The notes under the pieces: model-generated | Told to the model about the DNA's origin: nothing | The model's input: only the letters and a program-made list of their open reading frames with translations | The model's database searches: none | Translations under genes and position numbers: made by a program | NCBI RefSeq assembly: GCF_021390245.1 | Contig: NZ_JAJUXH010000002.1 | Span: 496,001 to 560,000 of the forward strand | Origin: Dyadobacter sp. CY323 | GTDB lineage: Bacteria; Bacteroidota; Bacteroidia; Cytophagales; Spirosomataceae | Reading direction: 5' to 3' | Length of the DNA stretch: 64,000 nt | Part shown: piece by piece, positions 56,010-64,000 of the stretch | Layout of the letters: the number at the start of each line of letters is the position of its first letter | Position numbering within the stretch: the first letter of the stretch is position 1

Positions 56010-59000
56010 TTAAAATGATACTTCCAGACCAAAAAGGAGTGTTCTCGGCAAAGGATAACGCCCTGCATCCAGGCCTGCCATCTGCGGGCTGTTTCCTACG
56101 ACTCCCGGCTCGGGACTCGTCCCGGTGTAACGGGTGAAATAGCTCAGGTTTTGCCCTGTCACATTAACCCGGACGTTTGACATTTTAACCTTGGAAGTCC
56201 AGGCTTTTGGAAGTGTATATGCCAGTGTAAGCTCTCTGAGTGCGAGGTAATCGCCTTTTTCATAGAACCGGGAACTGTTGTTATCTACGGCAGTGCCTGC
56301 GTTGTTGGAGCGGGTAATGTTCTTTTTGATCACCTGATCGCCATAGTAGAATTTAGGCAGATCGGTATCCATATTTTCCTCGCTCCACATTTTCTTCACG
56401 TCCGTAATGACATTGAACGTACCCTGCATCTGACCCAGAATACGGGCGTATACATCGTTGTAGATCGTATGTCCAAGCGCATAATCGAACCGGGCCGACA
56501 GGCTGACGTTTTTATAGGAAAGCGTAGAAGTCATACCTCCTGTCCATTTCGGGAACATATTTCCCACTTTCACGCGGTCAAGCATGTTGATAATGCCGTT
56601 GTTGTCGAGGTCCGCCCACAATACGTCGCCAGGCTCAATCGGGTACTTTCCGGTTTTGTTGGCAAGATCAGCGTAGGCTTTTGGCCCATATAACTCAGCT
56701 ATGGCATCGTAGCGGCCAGGTACCGATTGGTTTACATCGTCCCAGTCGCGCAAGATGCGTTCTTGCTTGAAGCCAAACATATCGCCGAGTGTCCCGCCTT
56801 CCTGGATACCTCCAACCCATACATTCTTACCCTGCGCCGGATCATACACTTCGTAACCACCTTGCCTGTTACGTTCATTGCCATTGTTAGGCAGTTTCAA
56901 AATGCGGTTTTTTACGAAAGAGGTGTTTATGCCCAAATCCCAGGTCAGGCCATTGGCCAGGCGAAGCACGTTCGCGTTGACATCCAATTCAAATCCACGG
57001 TTACGGAGACTACCCAGATTGGTACGAATGCTGCTGAAACCGGTGTAGCTTGGTAGGTTAAGGTTGGTCAGCAGGTCGCTGGTGGTGCGATTAAAATAAT
57101 CGAACGAAATCGTCGCCCTGTTTTTGAGAATGCCGATATCAGCGCCCAGGTTAACAGAAGCCGAACGCTCCCATCTAAGATTGGTGTTCACCATTGCAGT
57201 ATTCAGGAAGCCGGCCTGTGCGCCGTAAAGCGTTTGAATGCCGTAGCCGCCCTGCACTTCATACTCTCCTACACCCGCAACGTTTCCATTCACTCCGTAG
57301 CTCGCTCTCGGTTTAAAGGAGGAAATGTATTGGTCAAATCCAAGATCCTGGAAAAACGCCTCGCGGTGCATGTTCCAGCCCACAGACACTCCCGGAAAGG
57401 AAGCCCAGCGATTGCCTTTCGCCAATCTTGAAATACCGTCATAGCGCATTACCGCAGAAAGCAGGTATTTACCATCAAAATCGTAGTTCAAACGACCAAA
57501 GCCTGATAATATCCGCTGCTGGGCCCATGTTGTGCTGGTAGCCGTTCTTTCAGTAACTGCATTCAGGGTGTATATAAAATCTGTCGCTGCTTTGGTTCCC
57601 CCTGCCGAAAAATCGAAGTTAGACACGTCGAAATACTCACCTCCCGCCAGCAGGCTGATATTATGCCCATTTAAATTTTTCACATATCCAAGCGTCAGGT
57701 TATGTTGCTGTTGTAACATTCTCTGATATCTCGCAGACGCCGCCCGCGTCACATCCGGAACCGTGGTAGTCTGGTACTGAATGGATTTATTAAAAGATTC
57801 ATTGAGGTCGTCTGTGTAGTAGACGTTCACCTGAGCTCTCAATTCGAGATCCTTGATGATCTCCCACCGTGCCCCGACGTTGAGTGTCGTTTTGCGAGCT
57901 TCGTTCTTTCTCACATACTGATTCAAATAGTAGAGAGGGTTACCATTTGCGACGCCATTATTAGGGTTCGGGTTGCCTTTATCATCAAACGGCTTGAACG
58001 TAGGCCACAAACTTTGCACCCGGTAAAAAATATTGGCCGGCTCCTGATAAATAGGCTGTAATTTGGATAGGGTAAACGCTACTGCAGAAGTTACCTCAAA
58101 ATTGGGTTTGATCAGATAAGATCCACTTAATGACCCCGAAAAACGCTCGTATTTGGTGCCGACAACCAAGCCATCCTCTTTATAATAACCCACACTGGAG
58201 GCAAATTTGGCCTTCTCGTTTCCGCCGGTAAAACTCAGATAATGATCCTGTGTCATCGCCGGATTTTTGAAAGCCGCATCTCTCAGCTCATTGCCATAGT
58301 CTTTGTACATCAACGTATCCACATCATTGAAGGGATCGATCAGCCAGCCATAACCCTGTCCGAGAAGGGACTGAAATTGCCCACGGTTCGCATTGCCAAT
58401 TTTTAAGGTGGAGTAAATATTAGGCAAATTGGTACCAAAACCAGTCTGATTATCAGGAACCAACGGTGCTACACCACCTTGCGAGCGCGCCGTATTGGTC
58501 CGCCTCACGCCAAGTCGGTTGTAATATAAAAAGTCCCGTGCATCTACATAGTCATAGGCTGTGCGGAGGTAATTTATACCAGTCCGTACCTTATACTGGA
58601 TCTCCGAAAATCCCGCCTTCCCCTTTTTAGTAGTCACGAGAATTACCCCATTATTGGCCCTCGCCCCATAAATCGCAGTTGAAGCCGCATCTTTAAGCAC
58701 CTCCACGGATTCAATGTCCGACGGGTTAACGTCATTGAATGTACGCACAATCCCATCGACCACGACAAGCGGTGAGCCGGGGCTGTTAATAGAAGCACCT
58801 CCCCGGAGAAGGATCGTTGGCGCACTTCCGGGCTGGCCCGAAGTATTGATGACACGAAGGCCGGAAATTGTCCCCTGCAAAGAAGACGCTGCGTTTGACA
58901 ACGCCACATTTTTAAGAACTTTCGTATCCAGCTTGGCCACAGAAGTCGTGACCGTTTGGCGCGATTGAGACCCATAACCGACCGCCACAACCTCATTGAG

Positions 59001-59321
59001 CATGGTTACATCGTCGTCAAGTACGACATTCAGCCTGGTTTCTGAACCTACCGTCACTTCTTTGGATTTGTATCCAAGAAAACTAAAGATCAACACCTGT
59101 CCGGCTGACGCATTAATTTCATACTCTCCTTCGGCATTCGTGATACTGCCTGCCTGCGTCCCTTTTACGACCACGGTTACGCCAGGAATCCCGATTTCAC
59201 CGGTCGCCGCTGTTACCTTTCCCTGAATCAAACGCTCTTGCGCGGAAGCTGCAATGTTGAGAAAGAGTGCAAAAACAAGGATTACATTAATCTTCCAATT
59301 TAGAAAGTACATGTGTTTCAT
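56010..59321 (-). CDS. SusC/RagA-family TonB-linked outer-membrane transporter
   Basis: About 1103 aa from ATG 59321; ATGs at 59345 and 59312 are alternatives. Signal peptide ends at ASAQ. A carboxypeptidase-regulatory-like domain (about 35-110: IQGKVTAATGEIGIPGVTVVVKG) is followed by the plug, with the SusC signature GARANNGVILVTTKKGK, and a long barrel ending in LFGLEVSF. There is no STN domain, so control is by the divergent GntR protein rather than by an ECF/FecR circuit. First gene of the locus. Confidence 0.95.
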   Translation of the reverse strand: MKHMYFLNWKINVILVFALFLNIAASAQERLIQGKVTAATGEIGIPGVTVVVKGTQAGSITNAEGEYEINASAGQVLIFSFLGYKSKEVTVGSETRLNVVLDDDVTMLNEVVAVGYGSQSRQTVTTSVAKLDTKVLKNVALSNAASSLQGTISGLRVINTSGQPGSAPTILLRGGASINSPGSPLVVVDGIVRTFNDVNPSDIESVEVLKDAASTAIYGARANNGVILVTTKKGKAGFSEIQYKVRTGINYLRTAYDYVDARDFLYYNRLGVRRTNTARSQGGVAPLVPDNQTGFGTNLPNIYSTLKIGNANRGQFQSLLGQGYGWLIDPFNDVDTLMYKDYGNELRDAAFKNPAMTQDHYLSFTGGNEKAKFASSVGYYKEDGLVVGTKYERFSGSLSGSYLIKPNFEVTSAVAFTLSKLQPIYQEPANIFYRVQSLWPTFKPFDDKGNPNPNNGVANGNPLYYLNQYVRKNEARKTTLNVGARWEIIKDLELRAQVNVYYTDDLNESFNKSIQYQTTTVPDVTRAASARYQRMLQQQHNLTLGYVKNLNGHNISLLAGGEYFDVSNFDFSAGGTKAATDFIYTLNAVTERTATSTTWAQQRILSGFGRLNYDFDGKYLLSAVMRYDGISRLAKGNRWASFPGVSVGWNMHREAFFQDLGFDQYISSFKPRASYGVNGNVAGVGEYEVQGGYGIQTLYGAQAGFLNTAMVNTNLRWERSASVNLGADIGILKNRATISFDYFNRTTSDLLTNLNLPSYTGFSSIRTNLGSLRNRGFELDVNANVLRLANGLTWDLGINTSFVKNRILKLPNNGNERNRQGGYEVYDPAQGKNVWVGGIQEGGTLGDMFGFKQERILRDWDDVNQSVPGRYDAIAELYGPKAYADLANKTGKYPIEPGDVLWADLDNNGIINMLDRVKVGNMFPKWTGGMTSTLSYKNVSLSARFDYALGHTIYNDVYARILGQMQGTFNVITDVKKMWSEENMDTDLPKFYYGDQVIKKNITRSNNAGTAVDNNSSRFYEKGDYLALRELTLAYTLPKAWTSKVKMSNVRVNVTGQNLSYFTRYTGTSPEPGVVGNSPQMAGLDAGRYPLPRTLLFGLEVSF

Positions 59322-59393
59322 TTTTACTTTTGTTTGTTTTGCCATTTAGGAGGTCCATTATATATAAGCTTTGCCAAATTTTATTCTTATTTT

Positions 59394-59410
59394 TATTTGT
59401 AGGACAAATA
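59394..59410. promoter_or_regulatory. Perfect palindrome, probable GntR operator
   Basis: TATTTGT (59394-59400), AGG, ACAAATA (59404-59410) is a perfect 7-3-7 palindrome containing TTGT-N3-ACAA, the form bound by many FadR-subfamily GntR proteins. It overlaps the -7 element and the expected transcription start of the SusC promoter, and lies 117 nt upstream of the GntR start codon. Repression of the locus when no ligand is bound is the simplest reading. Confidence 0.6.
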
Positions 59411-59432
59411 TAATAGCAATATTTAATTGCAA
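59405..59432 (-). promoter_or_regulatory. Promoter of the SusC-led 18-gene locus
   Basis: On the minus strand TTG (59432-59430), 17 nt and TATATTTG (59412-59405): an exact TTG-N17-TAnnTTTG match, with the same spacing as the promoter at 1491. About 80 nt of leader remain before ATG 59321. Confidence 0.75.
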
Positions 59433-59493
59433 GTTGATTTGTGATATTATTTTTTTGTGCCCTTTAAAAAATAAACCGAGTGTTGAAAAACAC

Positions 59494-59501
59494 TAACTTT
59501 G
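59494..59501 (+). promoter_or_regulatory. Probable -7 promoter element of the GntR gene
   Basis: TAACTTTG fits TAnnTTTG, 25 nt before ATG 59527. No TTG stands at a suitable -33 position. Confidence 0.45.
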
Positions 59502-59526
59502 GCAGCCGAAAAGGCTTGATACACAT

Positions 59527-60237
59527 ATGCGTAAAACCAACACCACATTGCTTACTCCGGTCAGTAATCTCTCCATGACCGACAGAGTTGAAAACTCGCT
59601 TCGCCAATATTTTGAGGACAACAAGTTCAAACCGGGCGACCCGCTTCCGAACGAAATGGACATGGCTACTCAGCTGAATGTGAGCCGGAATGTAGTCAGA
59701 GAGGCGCTCAGCAGACTTCGGATGCTGGGGATGGTTGAAGCGAGGCCGAGAAGAGGGATGGTCATGGCGCAGCCCGACCTGCTTGCAGGGATCGAGAAAG
59801 TACTTAACCCAATGATTCTCAGCAAGGACAATCTAAAGGATATATTTGAAATGCGGCTTATCCTGGAAATGGGCGTTTCAGAGTTTTTATTTGCCCGAAA
59901 AACCAAAGCACAGGTTCAGGAACTGGAAGAAATCGTAGCCAGGCAGCAGAATAATGAGGCACTGACAATCGAGGAAGAAGTGGCCTTTCACGGAAAACTC
60001 TATGAAATGGCTGGTAATGATACTTTTGCGCGTTTCCAGAATTTACTGATCCCGGTTTTTAACCATGTTTTTTCTGAGCGATTTCGAATGCACGTTGAAA
60101 TACCTGATCCGGTTACCCATCATGACCTGATCGAAGTCCTGAAAAACGGTACCGCCGACGATTTCAGAAAAGCGATGTATAAACACCTTTCGCCTTATTA
60201 CCATACCAGTAACATTTCGCAGGTGCAGGCGAAGTAG
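59527..60237 (+). CDS. GntR-family transcriptional regulator, FadR (FCD) subfamily
   Basis: 236 aa. Winged helix-turn-helix at about 18-82 (LPNEMDMATQLNVSRNVVREAL, GMVEARPRRGMVM). FCD effector domain about 95-225, with the expected FEMRLILEMGVSEF and FHGKLYEMAGND, and His residues (FHGKLY, THHDL) that in FadR-type proteins bind metal and an acidic effector. It is divergent from the SusC-led run and is its likely local regulator, acting at the palindrome at 59394. FadR-subfamily effectors are often sugar acids or 2-keto acids, in line with the pathway genes. Confidence 0.93.
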   Translation: MRKTNTTLLTPVSNLSMTDRVENSLRQYFEDNKFKPGDPLPNEMDMATQLNVSRNVVREALSRLRMLGMVEARPRRGMVMAQPDLLAGIEKVLNPMILSKDNLKDIFEMRLILEMGVSEFLFARKTKAQVQELEEIVARQQNNEALTIEEEVAFHGKLYEMAGNDTFARFQNLLIPVFNHVFSERFRMHVEIPDPVTHHDLIEVLKNGTADDFRKAMYKHLSPYYHTSNISQVQAK

Positions 60238-60292
60238 ATAATTACATTCAATTTATTCCCTACCTAAGCCATTGTTTGTTATTTTGCTGTTA

Positions 60293-61408
60293 ATGAACAA
60301 CAAAAACAAACTTGGCACAAAGCCGCATTATCAAATTTTAGATGGACTTCGCGGCGTGGCAGCCATTATCGTGGTGTTCTTTCACCTCACCGAACCGCTC
60401 GCCAGCAGCCGCCTTACCAATGTTGTAAATCACGGTTATCTGGCAGTTGATTTTTTCTTTCTGTTATCCGGCTTTGTAATTGGTTATGCGTACGACGACA
60501 GATGGGACAAATTGACCATCGGCGGCTTTCTTCGGCGCCGGTTCGAGCGGCTGCAACCACTCGTTGTATTGGGCATGACGCTCGGCGCCATAGGCTTTTA
60601 CTTTACCGATTCAGCGATATGGCCGCTCATTCATACCGTTCCTGTTTGGAAGCTGATCGTCGTGATGCTGATCGGATGGACGCTTCTGCCGGTCCCACTT
60701 TCAATGGATATACGCGGCTGGTTCGAAATGCACCCGCTCAATAGTGTCGGCTGGTCATTATTTTTCGAATATATCGCCAATATTCTCTATGCGCTGGGTA
60801 TAAGAAAATTATCAAACAAGGCATTGGCAGTTTTTGTAGCATTGGCAGGCGCAGTGCTTTTGCATTTGGCTTTGACCAGCACCAACGGAGACGTTACCGG
60901 CGGCTGGACATTGAATGCCGAACACATGCGCGTCGGGATCACGCGCACGATATTTCCATTTTTTGCCGGTTTGCTTTTATCGCGGGTAGCACGGCCTGTC
61001 CATATCAAAAATGCTTTCTTATGGTGCAGCGTGTTGGTTGCGGCTGTTTTGGTTATGCCAAGAATCGGCGGCGCGGAGCATCTTTGGATGAATGGTTTGT
61101 ACGAAGCTTTTTGCATCATCATCGTCTTTCCACTCATTATTTATATCGGTGCCGGTGGTGTGGTGCGTAGTCAGGCGGAAGAAAAAATTTGCAAGTTCCT
61201 CGGCGATCTTTCTTATCCTTTGTACATGACGCATTATGTGCTTGTCTATTTTTACGTGGCCTGGGTAAGCAATCACAAAGGCATCACATTAGGGCAGGCC
61301 TGGCCATACGCACTACTCACGTTTTCGGGTGCTATGGTGCTGGCTTACGTGAGTTTAAAATTGTATGATGAACCTGTGAGAGCCTGGTTGCGAAAAAAGC
61401 TGAAGTAG
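60293..61408 (+). CDS. Acyltransferase-3 family integral membrane protein
   Basis: 371 aa from ATG 60293 (TTG at 60272 rejected). The opening HYQILDGLRGVAAIIVVFFH is the family's acyl-transfer motif, with a conserved Arg and His. Around ten membrane segments follow, including FFLLSGFVIGYAY, and the C-terminus is a short basic tail. Members O-acylate sugars of lipopolysaccharide, exopolysaccharide or antibiotics, usually with acetyl groups. The gene follows the regulator by 55 nt with no clear terminator, so it may be cotranscribed with it, but a functional link is not shown. Confidence 0.88.
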   Translation: MNNKNKLGTKPHYQILDGLRGVAAIIVVFFHLTEPLASSRLTNVVNHGYLAVDFFFLLSGFVIGYAYDDRWDKLTIGGFLRRRFERLQPLVVLGMTLGAIGFYFTDSAIWPLIHTVPVWKLIVVMLIGWTLLPVPLSMDIRGWFEMHPLNSVGWSLFFEYIANILYALGIRKLSNKALAVFVALAGAVLLHLALTSTNGDVTGGWTLNAEHMRVGITRTIFPFFAGLLLSRVARPVHIKNAFLWCSVLVAAVLVMPRIGGAEHLWMNGLYEAFCIIIVFPLIIYIGAGGVVRSQAEEKICKFLGDLSYPLYMTHYVLVYFYVAWVSNHKGITLGQAWPYALLTFSGAMVLAYVSLKLYDEPVRAWLRKKLK

Positions 61409-61532
61409 CGAAAAGGAAAAGTCTACGCCACACTACATCCGCCCCGGTAACTTACATCGCAATGCCTGTAAATTATCCGGAAACTTCCCGCCGGATTTAT
61501 ATAAATTGCCTTTTTAACCAAAACCGCTCCGC

Positions 61533-61952
61533 ATGACACCCACTACCTCGAACCCCAAAATCCACGAAGGCCGCAACCTGAAACGCTTCCGAGAAATGCT
61601 GGGAATCAAGCAGGATTTCCTTGCGTTTGAGCTCGGCGAAGACTGGAATCAGCAGAAGGTTTCTCTTCTTGAACAAAGGGAAAAGATCGATTCTGACATT
61701 TTGGAACAGGTTTCGGCGATACTTAAAATTCCGGCTGAGGCGATTCGGAATTTTGATGAGCAACAAGCTGTGAACATTATCTCAAACACATTCGATAAAG
61801 TTGAAAACTCTTTCAACTTTGGCACCTTCAATCTACATCCGATGGAAAAGATTATTCAACTTCATGAGGAGAAGATTGCTTTGTATGAGCGGATGTTGAA
61901 GGAGAAGGATGAGATGGTTGGGAGGTTGGAGCGGTTGATTGGCTCTAAGTAG
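61533..61952 (+). CDS. XRE-type helix-turn-helix protein
   Basis: 139 aa. HTH domain about 11-65 (NLKRFREMLGIKQDFLAFEL, NQQKVSLLEQREKI), then a linker and a C-terminal coiled coil (about 105-137: IIQLHEEKIALYERMLKEKDEMVGRLERLI), which suggests dimerisation. It stands alone, 66 nt before the Panacea gene. Regulatory target unknown; phage-like or autonomous regulators have similar layouts. Confidence 0.85.
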   Translation: MTPTTSNPKIHEGRNLKRFREMLGIKQDFLAFELGEDWNQQKVSLLEQREKIDSDILEQVSAILKIPAEAIRNFDEQQAVNIISNTFDKVENSFNFGTFNLHPMEKIIQLHEEKIALYERMLKEKDEMVGRLERLIGSK

Positions 61953-61977
61953 GGTATACTTTAAAGTCCATATTTAT

Positions 61978-61985
61978 TACTTTTG
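61978..61985 (+). promoter_or_regulatory. -7 promoter element of the Panacea-domain operon
   Basis: TACTTTTG fits TAnnTTTG, 32 nt before ATG 62018. The -33 region has no clear TTG. Confidence 0.45.
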
Positions 61986-62017
61986 CACTCATTATACACA
62001 TACCACCTGGCACAGCT

Positions 62018-62593
62018 ATGGAAAGATTTAGAACTGATAAAGCACTTCAAGCCCTTGTTCGCTTCGGCAATCTTGGTGGCGGCAGCCTGAACAAAATGAA
62101 AGCGCTGAAACTGATTTGGCTCTCTGATCGATATCATTTAAGGCAATATGGCCGGACAATCACAGGAGACCAGTATTTCGCAATGAAAAATGGCCCGGTA
62201 GCTTCCTGTACATTTGATTTGTTGAAAGGCTCCGGCGTCTCCTTTGACAAAGATGAAATCCAAAACAGCGCTAAATATTTAACATCCAGCCAATATAATT
62301 ATTCAGTTACGGGGGAAGCCGACTTGGATGTTTTTTCTGAAACAGATATAGAAGTGATGGCTCTGATTTGGGAAAAGTATAATCATTTCGATCATTTCGC
62401 TCTATCAGAACTGTCCCACAACTTTCCTGAATGGATTCGCTACAAAGCAAATTTTGAAAATGCTGAAAAAGGCAGGTATGAAATCATCATGGATGATTTC
62501 TTCGTGAATGTCAGTGATAAGATTGGCCTGTTCAACGACAGCGAAGAATTCCTAAATGAATCCAGAGAAATTTTCCTGGAATACTCTGCTTAA
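62018..62593 (+). CDS. Panacea-domain (DUF4065/SocA-like) antitoxin candidate
   Basis: 191 aa. The N-terminal half fits the Panacea domain: KALKLIWLSDRYHLRQYGRTITGDQYFAMKNGPV (shown in the gene near residues 26-60, split here by motif: LIWLSDRYHL, TGDQYFAM, NGPV). This domain occurs in antitoxins that neutralise many unrelated toxins. The gene is followed after 8 nt by a small gene of toxin size, the expected antitoxin-first order. Panacea proteins without toxins also exist in phage, so function is inferred from the pair. Confidence 0.8.
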   Translation: MERFRTDKALQALVRFGNLGGGSLNKMKALKLIWLSDRYHLRQYGRTITGDQYFAMKNGPVASCTFDLLKGSGVSFDKDEIQNSAKYLTSSQYNYSVTGEADLDVFSETDIEVMALIWEKYNHFDHFALSELSHNFPEWIRYKANFENAEKGRYEIIMDDFFVNVSDKIGLFNDSEEFLNESREIFLEYSA

Positions 62594-62601
62594 TTGCCCC
62601 G

Positions 62602-63027
62602 ATGGAAGTCAGTTTTGAGGCCTTCTATCAGGTACTTAAGGAAAAAAGTATCCTCTATTTTTCGCTTAACTACAAAGGCAATCCCGATCCGCATTATTAT
62701 ATATTGCTTGACAAGGGTACAGAAATCCTGTTGTTTTCGGTATGCACTTCCAAGCTTGATACAATATTGAATTTTGTCAAAAAGCGTAACCTCGATTATG
62801 ACACGATTGTCTTTATCGAGAATGAGCCGGATAATCCATTTAGCAAGAATACCTACATTAATTGCAATAGTCCAGTTTCAATTCCCTTCAGCAAGTTTAA
62901 GAAAATGTTTGAGGAAGGGAAAATAAAGTACAAGGATCAATTGGGCGACCGGCATTTCGACCAGATTATTAATGGGATTTTGAAGAGTCGATTGGTGGAA
63001 CGGAGGATTAAGAAGCTGTTTCTGTAA
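62602..63027 (+). CDS. Putative toxin partner of the Panacea protein (PemK-like?)
   Basis: 141 aa, no family firmly recognised. The pattern HYYILLDKG, LLFSVCTSK, NTYINCNSPVSIPFSKF and a terminal helix (QIINGILKSRLVERRIKKL) faintly recalls PemK/MazF-type beta-barrel ribonucleases, in which a His/Arg-rich centre and a small-residue loop follow. It begins 8 nt after the Panacea gene and is likely cotranscribed. The region looks AT-rich compared with the flanking genes, as is common for mobile toxin-antitoxin modules. Confidence 0.6.
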   Translation: MEVSFEAFYQVLKEKSILYFSLNYKGNPDPHYYILLDKGTEILLFSVCTSKLDTILNFVKKRNLDYDTIVFIENEPDNPFSKNTYINCNSPVSIPFSKFKKMFEEGKIKYKDQLGDRHFDQIINGILKSRLVERRIKKLFL

Positions 63028-63073
63028 CAAGGAGTTATTTGATTGGCGATTTGAAATCTACCGTATGAGTCTA

Positions 63074-63670
63074 CTAGCTAGCACGAAAAGGAGGTATTGG
63101 AGGCTCATTATCCCACTCCCTCATTGTGACATATTGATTTACTCCTGATCCAAAAATGTTTGTACCTATTTGGAATTCAGTGTCGTGGGATTCAGTAAGT
63201 GATGAAATAACATTTTTCGAGATATCGGTGTACTTAAGGCCTATTTTTGAAGCTTCGAAGAAGCTCTTAATCTCGTAAGACTCTCCCGCAGCTAATGAAA
63301 AAAGTTTGATGAAAGGAATTTCCCACTTTTGAGAGCCCGGTTTTTTGTACGACATTATAATATTGATCGCCGCTCCCTTACCGACGTTTTGTATAGCCCA
63401 AGCGTTGTTAAGGGAACCTTCTTTAAGAATCAATAATGGTCTCTCACGAGCTAAGTCTTCTTTTGCTCCCTGCTTCCAAATGTAAAGCGTCACTGCGGTC
63501 AATATCAGTAGATTAGCTGCGCTTACCCAAACATTCATGAAATCGCCTAACGTTCCAAGATGACCTCTGTCGGTGGGCAAAGAAAGGCCATAAGTTTGAG
63601 CATAATGATAAATGGGATAGGTAATTAGCACCGCTGCACATATGATCGACAGCCATAAAATTAATTTCAT
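63074..63670 (-). CDS. Two-TM protein of unknown function
   Basis: 198 aa from ATG 63670 (ATG 63706 gives a 12-residue extension). Two membrane helices (about 3-22 and 46-66) with a short loop holding LPTDRGHLG, then a soluble C-terminal domain (about 70-198) rich in beta-type segments (ERPLLILKEGSLNNAWAIQN, NIIMSYKKPG). No family was recognised. The last genes before it are on the other strand, so it is transcribed alone. Confidence 0.65.
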   Translation of the reverse strand: MKLILWLSIICAAVLITYPIYHYAQTYGLSLPTDRGHLGTLGDFMNVWVSAANLLILTAVTLYIWKQGAKEDLARERPLLILKEGSLNNAWAIQNVGKGAAINIIMSYKKPGSQKWEIPFIKLFSLAAGESYEIKSFFEASKIGLKYTDISKNVISSLTESHDTEFQIGTNIFGSGVNQYVTMREWDNEPPIPPFRAS

Positions 63671-63840
63671 ACATTCAAATGTTAGGGTATTGAATAATAC
63701 TAACAATGAAGATAATTATAATGTTTGTTGTAAAACATTACCCCAAAAAAGTTGCGAAGATAAAGCCTGAGCGTCTTATTACTTCCACTAAGTTCCAGGC
63801 TGCTTCAGTTAAAGTGAGTAGATATGTATTGAAATTGAAC

Positions 63841-63869
63841 AAAAAAAGCGCCAATCTTGCGAAAGGCGC
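63841..63869 (-). terminator. Terminator of tRNA-Arg
   Basis: On the minus strand GCGCC and GGCGC form a 5-bp stem around 12-13 nt, followed by a run of T, just downstream of the tRNA. Confidence 0.7.
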
Positions 63870-63877
63870 CTTAGTTG

Positions 63878-63951
63878 TGGTCACGTAGGGATTCGAACCC
63901 CAAACCTCCTGATCCGTAGTCAGGTGCTCTATCCAATTGAGCTACGCAACC
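63878..63951 (-). tRNA. tRNA-Arg (anticodon ACG)
   Basis: The 74-nt cloverleaf reads on the minus strand GGTTGCG...CGTGACCA: a 7-bp acceptor stem (with two G-U pairs) and discriminator A. The anticodon stem CCTGA/TCAGG encloses CTACGGA, so the anticodon is ACG. The T loop is TTCGAAT. CCA is not encoded. The neighbouring terminator and promoter support it. Confidence 0.95.
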
Positions 63952-63968
63952 TTTCCGTAATCGGAGTG

Positions 63969-63999
63969 CAAAGATAGGTAAAGAGCTTTGTTGGCACAA
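63969..63999 (-). promoter_or_regulatory. Promoter of tRNA-Arg
   Basis: Minus strand TTG (63999-63997), 20 nt, TATCTTTG (63976-63969), a TAnnTTTG match 17 nt before the tRNA 5' end. Confidence 0.65.
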
Positions 64000-64000
64000 G

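Noticed and set aside
63706..63888. 60-codon + strand frame
   Set aside because: It runs through the tRNA-Arg terminator and into the tRNA itself and shows no family features; composition is Lys/Val rich by chance of AT-rich sequence.

Overview
The window looks like a Bacteroidota chromosome of the Cytophagales type, probably close to Dyadobacter (the genus is inferred from overall gene style, not proven). The signs are two SusC/SusD pairs, an ECF sigma/FecR/STN-receptor set, a type IX secretion (T9SS) C-terminal tail, almost no Shine-Dalgarno sites, and several promoters of the Bacteroidota form TTG-N17..20-TAnnTTTG.

Layout. 1-9.0 kb (+): a 5'-truncated M14 peptidase, a TonB-dependent receptor with an Asp-tagged lipoprotein, a HupE/UreJ-like membrane protein and an M1 peptidase. 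9.0-16.2 kb: small unrelated units, including an AAA/DUF4143 ATPase behind five copies of a 16-bp core at an exact 22-bp period, a 2-hydroxyacid dehydrogenase, a Lys-rich miniprotein, a minimal kinase-like protein, an amidohydrolase lipoprotein and a SGNH hydrolase. 14.7-23.6 kb (-): ECF sigma, FecR anti-sigma, STN-type SusC, SusD and a heme-motif/FG-GAP lipoprotein, a signal-responsive uptake locus.

23.6-38.0 kb (+): five tightly packed exported-protein genes: an outer-membrane-barrel-like protein, a 2526-aa secreted protein, two fibronectin-III proteins (the second with seven Fn3 repeats and a T9SS tail) and a small lipoprotein. None has a function I can name. This is the best candidate for an undescribed surface or secretion system.

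38.0-59.4 kb (-): an 18-gene run read from one strong promoter. Order of transcription is SusC, SusD, a BNR/sialidase-like protein, a double BNR/sialidase-like protein, SGNH hydrolase, AspA-like deacylase, SDR, PLP ammonia-lyase-like enzyme, neuraminate-lyase-like aldolase, RraA-like, RidA, MlrC-like M81 peptidase, SMP-30 lactonase, NanM-like Kelch mutarotase, aldo/keto reductase, SDR, HpcH/HpaI aldolase and MFS transporter. A divergent FadR-subfamily GntR regulator adjoins it, and a perfect TATTTGT-N3-ACAAATA palindrome covers the promoter. The content suggests capture, deacylation, oxidation, deamination and aldol cleavage of an acylated amino-sugar or sialic-acid-like compound, but no kinase, ManNAc epimerase or GlcNAc-6-P genes are present.

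59.5-64.0 kb: the GntR regulator, an acyltransferase-3 membrane protein, an XRE-type regulator, a Panacea-domain antitoxin candidate with a probable toxin partner, a two-TM protein of unknown role and tRNA-Arg(ACG).
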